This document shows positions 9,095 to 17,886 of a DNA stretch of 20,237 nt, one piece after another (position 1 is the stretch's first letter; each line of letters begins with the position of its first letter). The stretch is from the NCBI GenBank assembly GCA_903772945.1, contig CAICTM010001963.1, positions 1 through 20,237 on the forward strand. The letters run 5' to 3'. A model generated the notes under the pieces. It did not search any database, was not told where the DNA came from, and saw only the letters and a list, made by a program, of their open reading frames with translations. The DNA is from Seminavis robusta (Eukaryota; Bacillariophyta; Bacillariophyceae; Naviculales; Naviculaceae). Made by a program: the position numbers and the translations under genes.

Positions 9095-9124
9095 CAAGGT
9101 ACCGGTACCTTGTACCGGTACAAG
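9095..9124. repeat. two overlapping perfect palindromes around ACCGGT
   Basis: CAAGGTACCGGTACCTTG (9095-9112, 18 bp) and CTTGTACCGGTACAAG (9109-9124, 16 bp) are both perfect palindromes that share CTTG. They could be paired binding sites for a dimeric factor or a cruciform-prone site. Confidence 0.85.
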
Positions 9125-9298
9125 TGGAATTAAAGAATTTATTCTGGGACTTTAACCCCTCAAAGAGGAGAATTAGATAGGTTCAATCTGTTCTGGGCTC
9201 TCCCCATAAGTCAGTCACTCAGGCGTAAACGAAGAATTTGTTTGTTCCAAGAAACACCTGGAGTCTGAAGCCGGCATGTACACTCCAAACTCAATAAT

Positions 9299-9337
9299 AA
9301 GAAAGCTCTAACTGGGAGTCAGTTCTGGAGCTTTCTT
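9299..9337. other. strong stem-loop followed by T-run
   Basis: AAGAAAGCTC (9299-9308) pairs with GAGCTTTCTT (9328-9337), and inside it AACTG (9310-9314) pairs with CAGTT (9320-9324) around GGAGT. The 10-bp outer and 5-bp inner stems are perfect, and T residues continue to 9340. It resembles a small structured RNA end or a terminator-like hairpin, but no gene lies next to it. Confidence 0.5.
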
Positions 9338-10064
9338 TTTAACCAACTGCTCTATTTTTGCTAATCATTTTATTTCGAACAAAAGAAGTCAATTTCACTA
9401 TAGAAGACTTTCTTACTAAGCTTATAGATCAAACAGGGTAGTGTTTGGATATACCCAGTACCCCTGCCCCTTTGGGTCCAACTTACTCAGGACTCTTAAT
9501 TGATTTAGATCAAGTTTGAATAATGACCACTGTCTCTGCCGTGAGGCAGAAATTTTGCAGATTGAGGCACAACATAGGAGCATTTTCATGGTGTCAGACT
9601 AGAAATATTCCTCGTGCTTTGAGGTCTCAATACTGAGAATTTTTCTTACAAGTCTGTGATATTCCAGTATCAAAAGATTCGATTTTTTGCTTTTTCTAAA
9701 ATCTGAGTACTCACTTTCTTATTTAGAGTTTCTTACCTTCAGGTTTGGAGTGTAAGCAGTAATTACTAGCTACTATACTATTATAGCTATATTATTGAGT
9801 AGTATGGTAATTGAAAATGGATCAAAGATCTTACTGAGTACATGTACAGTACTATAGTTTTTTTGCTAGTCATTTATCGATTTCGTTAGTTCCCAGCTAG
9901 TCCCCACGACGCACGCCAACCTAACGTGGATCCCGCTGACTTGTCCATGACAGACACCTGCGACTATGTAACTAATGACACGGACAGCAACGAGATGAAC
10001 TCGTCTCGTCTCATCAAAACAATCCAAGGCACATCGACCCCGCCATCATAAGCACTAACTTACT

Positions 10065-11501
10065 ATGTCAGGAGAAATTACCTTCATCGACGCCCGTGAT
10101 GATCCCCTCGCGTCGTCCGCCGACAAGCAAAAGCAAGCTCTAGCCCATTTCAACTGCTTCCTCCAGACATACTGTGCCCAGATCAAGATTGACGCAGTTG
10201 AAGCAGATGCAATTTCCGACAATGGCATTCCCCACAAGTCATCCAAAAAGGCAACATCTGAGTTCAGGGACAAAATGATTGGTGCCTTCTTCACCTACAT
10301 GGGCAGCTCAGCTATGTGTTATCTGAATCCGGAAGGAAGGCACCTCTCCTACCAATCGGCAACACAATACTGCTCGTCGATCAAGATTTTTTTTCAACAA
10401 ATTCAGGAATGAAGCTCCTATTTCTGTCTTCCAACCTGAGCTCTGGAAGAAACTACGAGCCATTCTCCGAGGAATGTACCGCGAAGGCAATCGAACATCA
10501 GGGAAGCGAATGACAGAAGGGAAGATCTCATCCACCCGTGATGACCGCGAAGCAATGGCTACCGGGTGCATCTGGTTTGGCACTGCAGACTCAGCTGAGT
10601 TCTGGCACATCTTGAATACAAGCTACCATTGCAGTGGACATGGCAGTGAAGTCTCCCTTATCACAGCGGAGGGAACAACAGTGGTTGAAATCAACGAGGA
10701 TGTCTACAATTACCATGTCCTTACTGCCGATGTCCAGAGACAAAATGATGGACCCTTCCAAACCCTTCCAATCTACCCGCACTGCGACGGAGTCTTGTTG
10801 GAAGACTTCTATTTCAGCCTTGTTTATCTCATCGTAATGGTTGGTTACTTGTGGGAATGAATACATCTTCCCGAGCTTCTCCAAGCCAGCATTGAAAACA
10901 AAGTCATGCAAATCTGACAGCCAACAAAGTCTCTTCCCTTTGGACTAGCCTCTTTGATGATCTACGAAACACCTTTGAATCACTGAGCGACCGCATCAAG
11001 AATAAGCTATCCTCCCACTGCAACAAGAAAGGATCGAACCAAGTCATGGCTGACTCTCCTTCGGTCTCCGGACTTGCGCAGATCTTCCGCACTAGTTGGG
11101 AGCTCCGCGGCTGTGACGCCTTGTTCGAGTATATCTGTGGCTCATTTGTCATGTACTAACAAGCTGGCAAAGCAATGAGTAGATGCACAGCCAAGATTGG
11201 CCATACAATTGTCGGTGGTTAACCTCCTACCTTCGCCGACATTGAAGGAGACTTGGAGAAACTTCAACAATTCACCAACCTACTATTCGAAGATGATGTA
11301 AACAACCGCTGGAGCCCCAAAGTCAGAGAGATCCTGGTCATGGCCATACTCCTATGATATGAACAATTCATTGACATACTACAATCACACCCCGAAGCAA
11401 AGATTGTCGGGGCTAACGATTCTTCAGGTTGGGATTGCACCGACGATGCCAGGTGGGATGAGCAGCATGAGTTTGTCAAGTCCTCCATCCGCGACCACCT
11501 C
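10065..11501 (+). pseudogene. decayed tyrosine-recombinase-like gene, 5' part
   Basis: An ATG opens M-S-G-E-I-T-F-I-D-A-R-D-D, followed by a helical region like a recombinase core-binding domain. A frameshift in a T8 run (10386-10393) moves the text to another frame (K-F-R-N-E-A-P-I-S-V-F), and a second shift lies near 10860-10930. Later text has box-like motifs: S-G-H-G-S-E-V-S-L, where tyrosine recombinases have Gly-x-Arg-x-x-Glu, and C-N-K-K-G-S-N-Q-V-M-A-D with V-S-G-L-A-Q-I-F-R-T-S-W and F-E-Y further on. In-frame stops occur at 11157 (TAA), 11220 (TAA) and 11355 (TGA), flanked by clearly coding text such as Q-A-G-K-A-M-S and Y-E-Q-F-I-D-I-L. The gene is interrupted at 11501 by the Copia element. 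The recombinase assignment is inference; decay is clear. Confidence 0.7.
11497..11501. repeat. target-site duplication, left copy (ACCTC)
   Basis: ACCTC directly precedes the first LTR and recurs directly after the second LTR (17626-17630). Five bases is the usual duplication length for LTR retrotransposon integrases. Confidence 0.95.
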
Positions 11502-11639
11502 TGTTAGTTGCTCTAAGCTCTCTTCTAGTTTACTTGCTATTGAGATACTACTGAAAAAGTGGGTTCCTTGGCTTTTTCTACTGGCATCAAATTCTAGTAC
11601 AGAGGTACAGGTTGAATCCCTAATCGCGAATCCCCAACA
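11502..11639 (-). repeat. Copia 3' LTR
   Basis: 138 bp running from TGTTAG to CCCAACA on the plus strand, so the ends are the inverted TGTT...AACA expected of LTRs. It is identical base for base to 17488-17625. For the minus-strand element this is the 3' LTR. It contains TACTACTGAAAAAG at 11546-11559. Confidence 0.95.
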
Positions 11640-11689
11640 CACTCCTGTGGTCGTCGAGCTTGTCATAGTCGTCGACCATGCTTACTTAC

Positions 11690-11960
11690 TTACTCCGCTT
11701 AGCGCTCCTTCTTTGAACGGACCTTCTTGTCCGACCGTGACCCTCCTTCTGAGTGCCCTGACACCAGTCCACACTGATCTCCTTCTTTGCGACTCTGTCG
11801 CTCACAAAGAAGTACCTAATGTTGATGTGCTTCGTTCGTTTACTACTAGAAGCTTTGCCGTTTTTCTAAAGTAGGATCTTGTGTCCTGATAGACTATAGT
11901 TTCTTTAACTACATAGCCTTGCTCCAGAGGAACTGCCTCGTCCAAGGATGATGGCATCAG
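11690..11960 (-). pseudogene. Copia RNase H remnant
   Basis: On the minus strand the text G-K-A-S-S-S-K-R-T-K-H-I-N-I-R-Y-F-F (about 11865-11800), followed by V-S-D-R-V, matches the C-terminal part of Copia RNase H, where the K-R-T-K-H-I-x-I-R-Y-F-F motif is highly conserved. Just before it, L-E-Q-G and Y-Q-D-T are degraded equivalents of the D-N-K-S-S-I box. After I-S-V-D-W-C the usual M-T-K-P-L-Q-G end motif is missing and is replaced by Arg-rich text, so the 3' end is deleted or frameshifted. The element's coding part ends here. Confidence 0.85.
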
Positions 11961-12179
11961 GTCATCACTGCTACGAGTTCACTCTAGTTGAGCTTCTCGT
12001 GTTCAACTTCTGTTCGTCGAAGTCGATAATGGGTAACCGGTGCCCTGGTCAAACCACCTCCGGTGTGACCCTCATGTTTGGATGGACTCCGAAGAACCAT
12101 CAACTATACCATTTCAATATGCCTTCCGTCGCTTTGAGAACTAATGGTATTTTCTAGTACATCTAATGTCTGCATGAGG

Positions 12180-13285
12180 TGGACTAGTTATCCCAATCGT
12201 GCCTACCTGGTTCCTTGACTCTAGCGTAAGGAACGATATCGCCGTACCTGTGTCTGGTCGGCTCTCTTCGTAGCGAATAACACTTTGGCCACCAGGCTGT
12301 GAAAGGTGTCTGCTTGCTCGTTGGGAGCTTTTGCAGGATTCGTCTACTAGAATAGGTCTTTCGGGCTGCACTACTTCTATTTTTCGTGCCCCCTTCCTCT
12401 GGCATGCCTTCTCGAAGGCTTCAGGATTTCATCAACGTATTGTACATTGATACTTGATTGACCCTTCGTCGTGAATCTATGGTCATGCCAAATACGTGTG
12501 GACCTTTCCTCGGCTCACCGTCATCTCTCTCCAGTGCCGTCCTCGAATATGCTTTCGTATTCATCACGAAGCACTTGGTCAGCTGGTCTTAACCTTCGAG
12601 TCTTGTGGCTAAGCTTACAGTCGTCACATGCCAGCAGACTGTTTGTTGCTTGCCGTGCACCATTCTGTTGGCTACACAGGGGTCGTAAGGATTAATCTAA
12701 ATCCGTTCCGGACCATCGTCTCCGGAACTTACGGTAGTAAGTAGGCTAGCTACCATAGTGCCGTAGATGGCATTCAAGCATTGCAGTAGCAACTGTTTGT
12801 TGCTTTCTTATCCGTTGTTACGAACGGTTTGTAGAAATCTGGGGCTATTTCACAAGCATGTCTACTAGTACTCTCTTACTCTAATGATTACACATTCTTT
12901 TTCATCCTCGATCTTGTCTGGATGAAGGCTTCTGGGATGTCAATTACTCGCCACATCCCTTTCCTCTTAGCGTCGATTATGCGAGGATAGTAGACTGCTT
13001 CTGTCGACACTGTTGGCGAGCTTGCGTCTTCCTTGGAGATGAAGTCACGCTGTTTGTTGCCTCTGCAACCGCTCGGCCTTTGATCTTCCCGTTCCTTTTC
13101 AACTTTAGGAACAGGTGTGACTCTAGGATACTCTTGCGTTCCATATCGCTGGGTTCTTCATTTTCTTCGGACGGAAGGTATCCTGAGATGTAACTGTTCA
13201 CTCGGCAAAGGCTGCATCTCCGCTTTGTCCTTCCATCCTTGAGTCCAGCCTTCAATGACAACTGTGTCATGATGGCTGCTACCAA
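12180..13285 (-). pseudogene. Copia reverse transcriptase remnant
   Basis: The minus-strand frame from 13285 begins with M-T-Q-L-S-L-K-A-G-L-K and carries I-L-E-S-H-L-F-L-K-L-K-R-N-G-K-I-K-G-R, the N-terminal part of the Copia reverse transcriptase. A frame change then gives N-K-Q-R-D-F-I-S-K-E-D-A-S-S-P-T-V and I-D-I-P-E-A-F-I-Q-T-R (about 13050-12920), the first catalytic-Asp block. Further on come N-R-M-V-H-G-K-Q and D-D-C-K-L-S-H-K near 12655-12605. A one-base loss just before the Asp-Asp pair breaks the catalytic box. R-G-K-V-H-T-Y follows near 12510. At least six frame changes are needed to follow the domain. Confidence 0.88.
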
Positions 13286-13419
13286 TCAGGTTCTTCTTCT
13301 ACCTGTGTAGAACATGTGTGCATCTGGGTGCAAGACACGTTCAGTGTATGGATGTTTGGCGTCTCATACTTCTCCAACAAAGCTGGGAATAACGATTCCT
13401 TTGCTTGTGTCCTCATCTA

Positions 13420-13653
13420 CTAGACTGCGCACTCCTGGCGTCTGCTCAGGTGCCGCTTGGGTTTCAACACCACTCCTGGGACTGTTCCAGGGGCTGTTGG
13501 TCCGTAGTAGGTTCCGGTTCCTCTACCGTTCACAGTAGGTTGTGTAACCGGTTCCGTTTCGATTTTCGGTTCAACGATTTCATTCGGTTCGTTGATCATC
13601 GATTCGGTCGTCGTCGTTGACGTTGTCCTGGGGATCGTCGGATCATCTTCCAT
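13420..13653 (-). pseudogene. Copia integrase-reverse transcriptase linker remnant
   Basis: An open minus-strand segment rich in Pro, Thr and Glu (S-M-I-N-E-P-N-E-I-V-E-P-K-I-E-T) ends in V-V-L-K-P-K-R-H. Acidic, low-complexity linkers of this kind separate integrase from reverse transcriptase in Copia polyproteins. It is the longest undamaged piece of the linker. Confidence 0.6.
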
Positions 13654-14099
13654 TTCGTCAAGGTTTCAGCATCGCGTCCAGGTCCTCATCGGTTTGATCA
13701 TTGGTAGTGGGGGTGCGTCTTGCTTTCTTCCCTTCCACTCCTGTGATTTCGACATCACCATGGGTTTATTTTTTCGATCAGTAAAACGAGTAGTTTAGGC
13801 TGACTTTTCCTAATAGATTGACCTAGCTATCACTGTGTCGGCATTGGGATCTTGTCCATGAATGCGAGTAATTTTCTTGCCGGAGCCGAGGCTCATAAAT
13901 TTGTAGCCTCCTTGTTTATTTCCGTTCGTTCCCATACAGATGGCGCCTTTGTGCTTCCTACCATGCTTTTACGGGGCGAGTCTTCTTATGCACCTGGCAG
14001 TAGTCTCCGAACTGCAGGCTCAGGTGCTTTTTATAGTCCAGGGACTCTCCCACATTATCATACGGGGCTAATTGTCTGGCTGACCCCCCCTTACTTGGA

Positions 14100-14420
14100 A
14101 AGTACGTCAATTGTTTGACGACTTGTACACCAAGTTGACGGTTAATATTTTGGCATGCGGTAAACGTGTAGGCTATGCCGGACAGCTTGGTCTTTCCTTG
14201 ACTACCCGGATCCTAGTTGATCTCGGGTACGTGCTGTTACACTGGCAACGTTCACTACCGGTCCACCCGGCATTGCCATGTTTGTGTTGGACAGAGGCTC
14301 AACTCATTGTCCACATGAATGGTCTGGATTCTAAAACCACGAGCCTTGTAGAATGATGACCTCCTAACTGTTCTAGGATGGTCTCTAGTTCCTGTTGGGC
14401 AGGTGCCTAGATGTTGTAAA
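14100..14420 (-). pseudogene. Copia integrase core remnant
   Basis: Minus-strand text reads F-Y-K-A-R-G-F-R-I-Q-T-I-H-V-D-N-E near 14350-14300, the block carrying the second catalytic Asp of the integrase DDE core. It continues with N-M-A-M-P-G-G-P-V-V-N-V near 14270 and R-V-V-K-E-R-T-R near 14200, matching the region around the catalytic Glu, and ends with L-H-V-Y-R-M-P-K. Frameshifts separate the pieces, and the catalytic Glu is not visible in a clean frame. Confidence 0.75.
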
Positions 14421-14689
14421 ATCGATTTTACGGCTTAGCGTTAACAGGAACGAATTCTGCCAAAAGAAATGTCATCGTTAGGAAACATCCTTGTGTAATT
14501 GCAAAAAGTCTCTCGGCATTTCATTGCACTGCCACTGCGTTCGGTTTCGTACGAGTGGTCTTGCTTTCAGCGCATCAATATCCTTGCCCCATATAGCTTG
14601 TGCCGTATCGTGTCTTCGACGGTCACAGGGCATTTGCGATTTGATTGCTCATATCGCCCATCGAAAATCTTAATCGATGGATAGACGAA

Positions 14690-15105
14690 TTTGCTTATAT
14701 AGCACTTCACCCTTGATGCGGCTTTAATTTGTCGTTTGCTAAGCCTTCCTTATTTTTGGCGACAGTATTCACAAGTGCCTTCCCTTTTTTTCCTAGGGTC
14801 ATGAACGTGTAATCCTTCACTGTTCATTTCGTATATACGTCCGGTAGGCCTGGTTAATGACTGGTAGGTTCTTTCGGACAGTCATAGACGATGTTGGATT
14901 CTGCGACATTCTCACAGATAAGATGTTCGTGAATTCTCTTTCATCGAACATACTCTCGTTTGTGGCCAGCTACTTGGCTGTGTGCTGGACTTTCAGCTTG
15001 CCTCCGGTACTTCACTGTAATGGACGGTGCTTTCCTGATGTCGTAACCATGTCTTTATTAAAGAATAAATCCAACGTGGACTGGTTGTCAGTAGCTGGAC
15101 CTCTC
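14690..15105 (-). pseudogene. Copia protease remnant with D-N-Q-S-T box
   Basis: Minus-strand text A-T-D-N-Q-S-T-L-D-L-F-F-N-K-D-M contains the aspartic protease active-site block at 15089-15075. D-N-Q-S-T replaces the usual D-S/T-G-A/S, a variant I associate with diatom Copia-like elements. Downstream, after several stops, come Y-T-F-M-T-L-G-K-K-G-K and V-N-T-V-A-K-N-K-E (about 14800-14740), the stretch between protease and integrase. Confidence 0.75.
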
Positions 15106-15449
15106 TCATATATTGTCGTCCAATCCTTTGTTGTGGGCGACTATGCCTTGCTTAGTCGTTTCTTTCGTTCCGTCCGCGATCAGCGGTACGTCGAACGTAA
15201 AGAAACGTTTCTCGCCTTTCTCGTCATCTGACTGGTGATGTCAAGGTCGGCATCATCCTTCTCCCGGGTTGTAATGCTGTCGCTCATTTTATTTGCAGTT
15301 TGCCCTGATAAGTAACTAGGGTTCTCCTTTGAACGCTACTGAGGCTTTCTCTTGCTCGACCGTGCTTGACTTGCTACGCTTGTCTCGACACTAGACTTGT
15401 ATCGTCGTCTTTGTCTTAATCTGTTTTAATCTTTTTCTTTGTTCATTGA

Positions 15450-15491
15450 ACAGTGCGAGGCTGGATGTCCTTTATCGTGGCAGGAAAAGCA
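15450..15491 (-). pseudogene. Copia gag zinc knuckle (CCHC)
   Basis: C-F-S-C-H-D-K-G-H-P-A-S-H-C is a perfect C-x2-C-x4-H-x4-C nucleocapsid knuckle, flanked by Lys/Arg-rich text as usual for RNA-binding gag tails. It marks the end of gag just before the protease region. Confidence 0.9.
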
Positions 15492-15499
15492 TTCTTTCT

Positions 15500-17487
15500 C
15501 TTTCAGTATTTTTTATCATAGCTTCGCGTTTCCGCGGCCTTTTTCTCTGCCACCACCCCGTCATCTCCCGCCTTGTGCTGTTGAGCAAAGGAGCTTCCGG
15601 GGAAGTGGACTGTCAGTGGGGTGTTACTCTTGGTGTGTTTGTCCAAGAAGGTGTAATACCTCATGTAACGTTTGGGGTTAGTTATCAGTGCTTTGGCAAA
15701 GTCGTCCCTCAGGTTCTGTTTAAGCTTGGTATTTTGGCTGAACTATTTGTTAAGAAGATGTAACTAATAGTACGTTCCTCTGCGTATGCCGAGTACTGTC
15801 TTCTTGTCTTCGAACTCCCAGGTCAGCGTATTCGTTGTCTGGGTGGAGTAGGTTGGCGTATGCAGCAGCGCTGCAGTCGTGTACTTGGAAATAACGGATT
15901 TTGCAGATGTCCTTTTTCGTGGTAAATTGTCGTGGTATTCGGAAGCGGTGAGGCTCCTTTGGTGGAAATTCAACAGTTGTTTTTCCCGTTGGAAAAATGT
16001 GTGGTACACACAAATTATCATCGGTCTGGGCATGATCGTCTTATGGATCATTTTCGTAGTCTCCAGTGGGTCGCAATCTTTAACAGGACGTCTCGTAGTC
16101 CGTGTTCTGCTTCATCTTGGTCCTTTAATAGTCGGGTGCAACTGCCCTAGATCAAGTTGAAAGCTTTGCCTCTATTTTCTTTAGTTTTGCCAACCTGTAA
16201 AGTGTGGTCTTCATTAGCCCTCATACTCTGCTTTCTCGAGCTCACCGGAGTTCTTCTTCCGGTGGAGTCGGTACGGCTTGCTTCGTAGAGTCGGCTAATA
16301 TATATTACGGGTTTTGCCTTTTTATCGTTAGTGTGCGTAGGCAAGAGAGTCGGGTCATTGGTGACTGCTGGTTATCTCTGTTCTAGTAGCCGTAGGCTTT
16401 CTTGGGTTGCCGTTTGGAGACGAAGGTTGTTCTATTCACGTCGTTCCGCCGCAGCGTCAAGCCTGTTCCGGCTCTCCTCTGAGTACGGGTGCTACACATG
16501 TCGTGTTCAGCAGGGTTGTAGTAGTCATTGCCATGTCGTCACTCAACGTTTGTCCAACGTGGATACGATCTTCTCCCATGTGCGTTTCATCTGGTCTGCC
16601 GTTCCAGATGCAGTTGTACCTAGAAGTTGAACACATGTTGGTCATGGCTTTGCATGAACCTTTCCTGCTGGTTCGACGATGGGCTGGTTCTTCCATGCCC
16701 TCGTGCTTTGCCGCCTCTCGGCAACCTCGTCCTTTACCCTCTACCGCTCATTTTCTATGCTACGGTAGGTGACTATTTCATATTCTTTTTTTTATTGGCT
16801 AGCTCTTTTATTTAAGTTCTCGTCCGACTATTATTTCGTCTTATGGCTATGGGCATAACTTCAAATTATACTCATGGCTAGGGAGTGTTAAAAATCATTG
16901 CTAAGGATCTTGCAAGTGTGGGCCCGATTGCTTCACACACTGTGCGGTCGTTTCCACTCCGAACCCGTTTCTTTGTATTGTTGATTCCTTGTTGGGTGCC
17001 TTTCCTTTGGCCCCTGCGCTGGCACTATGGCTTTCGCGCTTGCTGTTGGCTCTGACAGTTCCGGCTGGATGCTGTCGGCTCTCGGCAATCCTTGTGGATT
17101 CTGCCGATGAAACTCTTGCTGCTGCGTCGTCGTCGACTGCAGCTGCTATCGGCACGACGGTCTCGTCGTCCAATCTTGTTCTTCGAATCCGTCCTCGGAT
17201 CCTTCACTCGTTGCGGCGTCGCTCTCGTTGCGTCGTCGCGTTGCTGTCGGCTTCTTCACTGCTTCGACAGTCTTCTGGTGCTCTTCGGTCTTGTACCGAT
17301 GCCGTCGTCGGCGTCGTCGTCGACGGTCTTCTTCTCGTGTCGCGATCTTCCGGCCGATCGCGTTGTTGCTGTCGTTAAACGACAGGCTTGGTCTCTAACG
17401 ATCTTCTTCCTGCTACCGTTGACTCTTCGTTGCTTCGATAGGCTCCTCTTCACTTCGACTCGATAGTAGACCGCTTTTTCAGTAGTA
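15500..17487 (-). pseudogene. Copia gag remnant and 5' leader
   Basis: Between the 5' LTR and the zinc knuckle, about 2 kb carries short open pieces on the minus strand, including an Arg/Lys/Ser-rich and Asp-rich piece at 17453-17256 and others at 17173-16901, 16696-16457 and 16344-16147. None gives a long clean gag. Long open frames on the plus strand here (for example 16989-17378) mirror the GC-rich text and are not judged real. The first bases after the LTR (17487-17474) are complementary to the LTR itself. Confidence 0.5.
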
Positions 17488-17545
17488 TGTTAGTTGCTCT
17501 AAGCTCTCTTCTAGTTTACTTGCTATTGAGATACTACTGAAAAAG
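17474..17545. other. 14-nt self-complementarity between primer-binding position and LTR
   Basis: CTTTTTCAGTAGTA (17474-17487) abuts the 5' LTR, where a primer-binding site belongs. Its perfect reverse complement TACTACTGAAAAAG lies inside that LTR at 17532-17545. The transcript could fold back so that an LTR segment pairs with the primer-binding position. A plain tRNA 3'-end site would begin TGG and is absent. Confidence 0.8.
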
Positions 17546-17625
17546 TGGGTTCCTTGGCTTTTTCTACTGGCATCAAATTCTAGTACAGAGGTACAGGTTG
17601 AATCCCTAATCGCGAATCCCCAACA
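17488..17625 (-). repeat. Copia 5' LTR
   Basis: 138 bp, TGTTAG to CCCAACA on the plus strand, identical to the other LTR. For the minus-strand element this is the 5' LTR and should carry its promoter. No clear TATA box is visible. Confidence 0.95.
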
Positions 17626-17630
17626 ACCTC
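17626..17630. repeat. target-site duplication, right copy (ACCTC)
   Basis: ACCTC directly follows the second Copia LTR and matches 11497-11501. With the element and one copy removed, the plus-strand gene reads on in frame: R-D-H-L then F-V-C-C-V-E-Q-A-L-E-K-A. Confidence 0.95.
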
Positions 17631-17886
17631 TTTGTTTGTTGTGTCGAACAAGCACTGGAGAAAGCAGAAGCATCGCAAGCAAAGTTTGTTTTCCACCTGG
17701 CGAACTGAGGCATGCAAAGCCTTCCTCTCTCGCAACATGCCAGGCATTCCAATCGACAAATTTGCTTTGTACGGAGAGAATGGAAACGGCATCCGCATGG
17801 ATCCCCGCTGCTTTGTCGACCACTTCAACGCCCTTGCCTCAGTAACACAATCAATCCACATGGAATTTAAAGAAGTTCGACATATG
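17631..17886 (+). pseudogene. decayed tyrosine-recombinase-like gene, 3' part
   Basis: This continues the gene broken by the Copia insertion. The upstream frame gives V-E-Q-A-L-E-K-A-E-A-S-Q-A-K-F and then a TGA at about 17708. A frame change around 17690-17710 gives R-N-M-P-G-I-P-I-D-K-F-A-L-Y-G-E and C-F-V-D-H-F-N-A-L-A, ending with E-F-K-E-V-R-H-M at the edge of the Gypsy LTR (17887), which cuts off the natural end. The frameshift is additional to those upstream, so both halves are damaged. The family function of this tail is unknown. Confidence 0.7.

Larger units (their letters stand above)
8420..10064. other. 1.6-kb gene-free region
   Basis: No convincing coding sequence was found on either strand. 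The start holds the likely promoter of the Ser/Pro-rich gene and CTAGCTAGGAG-type short repeats at about 8588-8632. Further right are the double palindrome at 9095-9124, the hairpin at 9299-9337, and AT-rich DNA with TAGCTA-type motifs near 9765-9810. CACTCCAAAC near 9280 recurs inverted as GTTTGGAGTG near 9742, too short to define an element. The right end should hold the 5' flank of the recombinase-like pseudogene. Confidence 0.5.
11502..17625 (-). mobile_element. Ty1/Copia-type LTR retrotransposon, diatom-like, defective
   Basis: A 6,124-bp element bounded by identical 138-bp LTRs and an ACCTC target duplication. Coding text is on the minus strand in Copia order: gag with zinc knuckle, protease, integrase, reverse transcriptase, RNase H. 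Integrase before reverse transcriptase identifies Copia rather than Gypsy. Every domain is recognisable, but the frame shifts every few dozen codons, mostly from single-base losses, and there are in-frame stops, so no working polyprotein can be made. LTR identity indicates a recent insertion, so the damage probably predates the jump. It interrupts a plus-strand recombinase-like gene. No clear polypurine tract was seen; the best candidate before the 3' LTR contains ACAGGAGTG. Confidence 0.93.

Noticed and set aside
9280..9751. Inverted repeat CACTCCAAAC / GTTTGGAGTG as ends of a small transposon
   Set aside because: Only about 10 bp match, no target duplication was seen, and the sequence between shows no element structure.
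14857..15231. Plus-strand open frame of 124 codons
   Set aside because: Antisense to the D-N-Q-S-T protease block, which is a clear minus-strand domain.
16989..17466. Plus-strand open frames of 124-129 codons near the Copia 5' end
   Set aside because: Leu/Ser/Arg-rich, GC-driven text opposite degraded gag; other Copia domains are on the minus strand.
11640..17487. All Copia frameshifts being sequencing errors
   Set aside because: Other long genes in the window (recombinase of about 897 codons, hydrolase, acidic protein) are free of indels. Local errors cannot be fully excluded.
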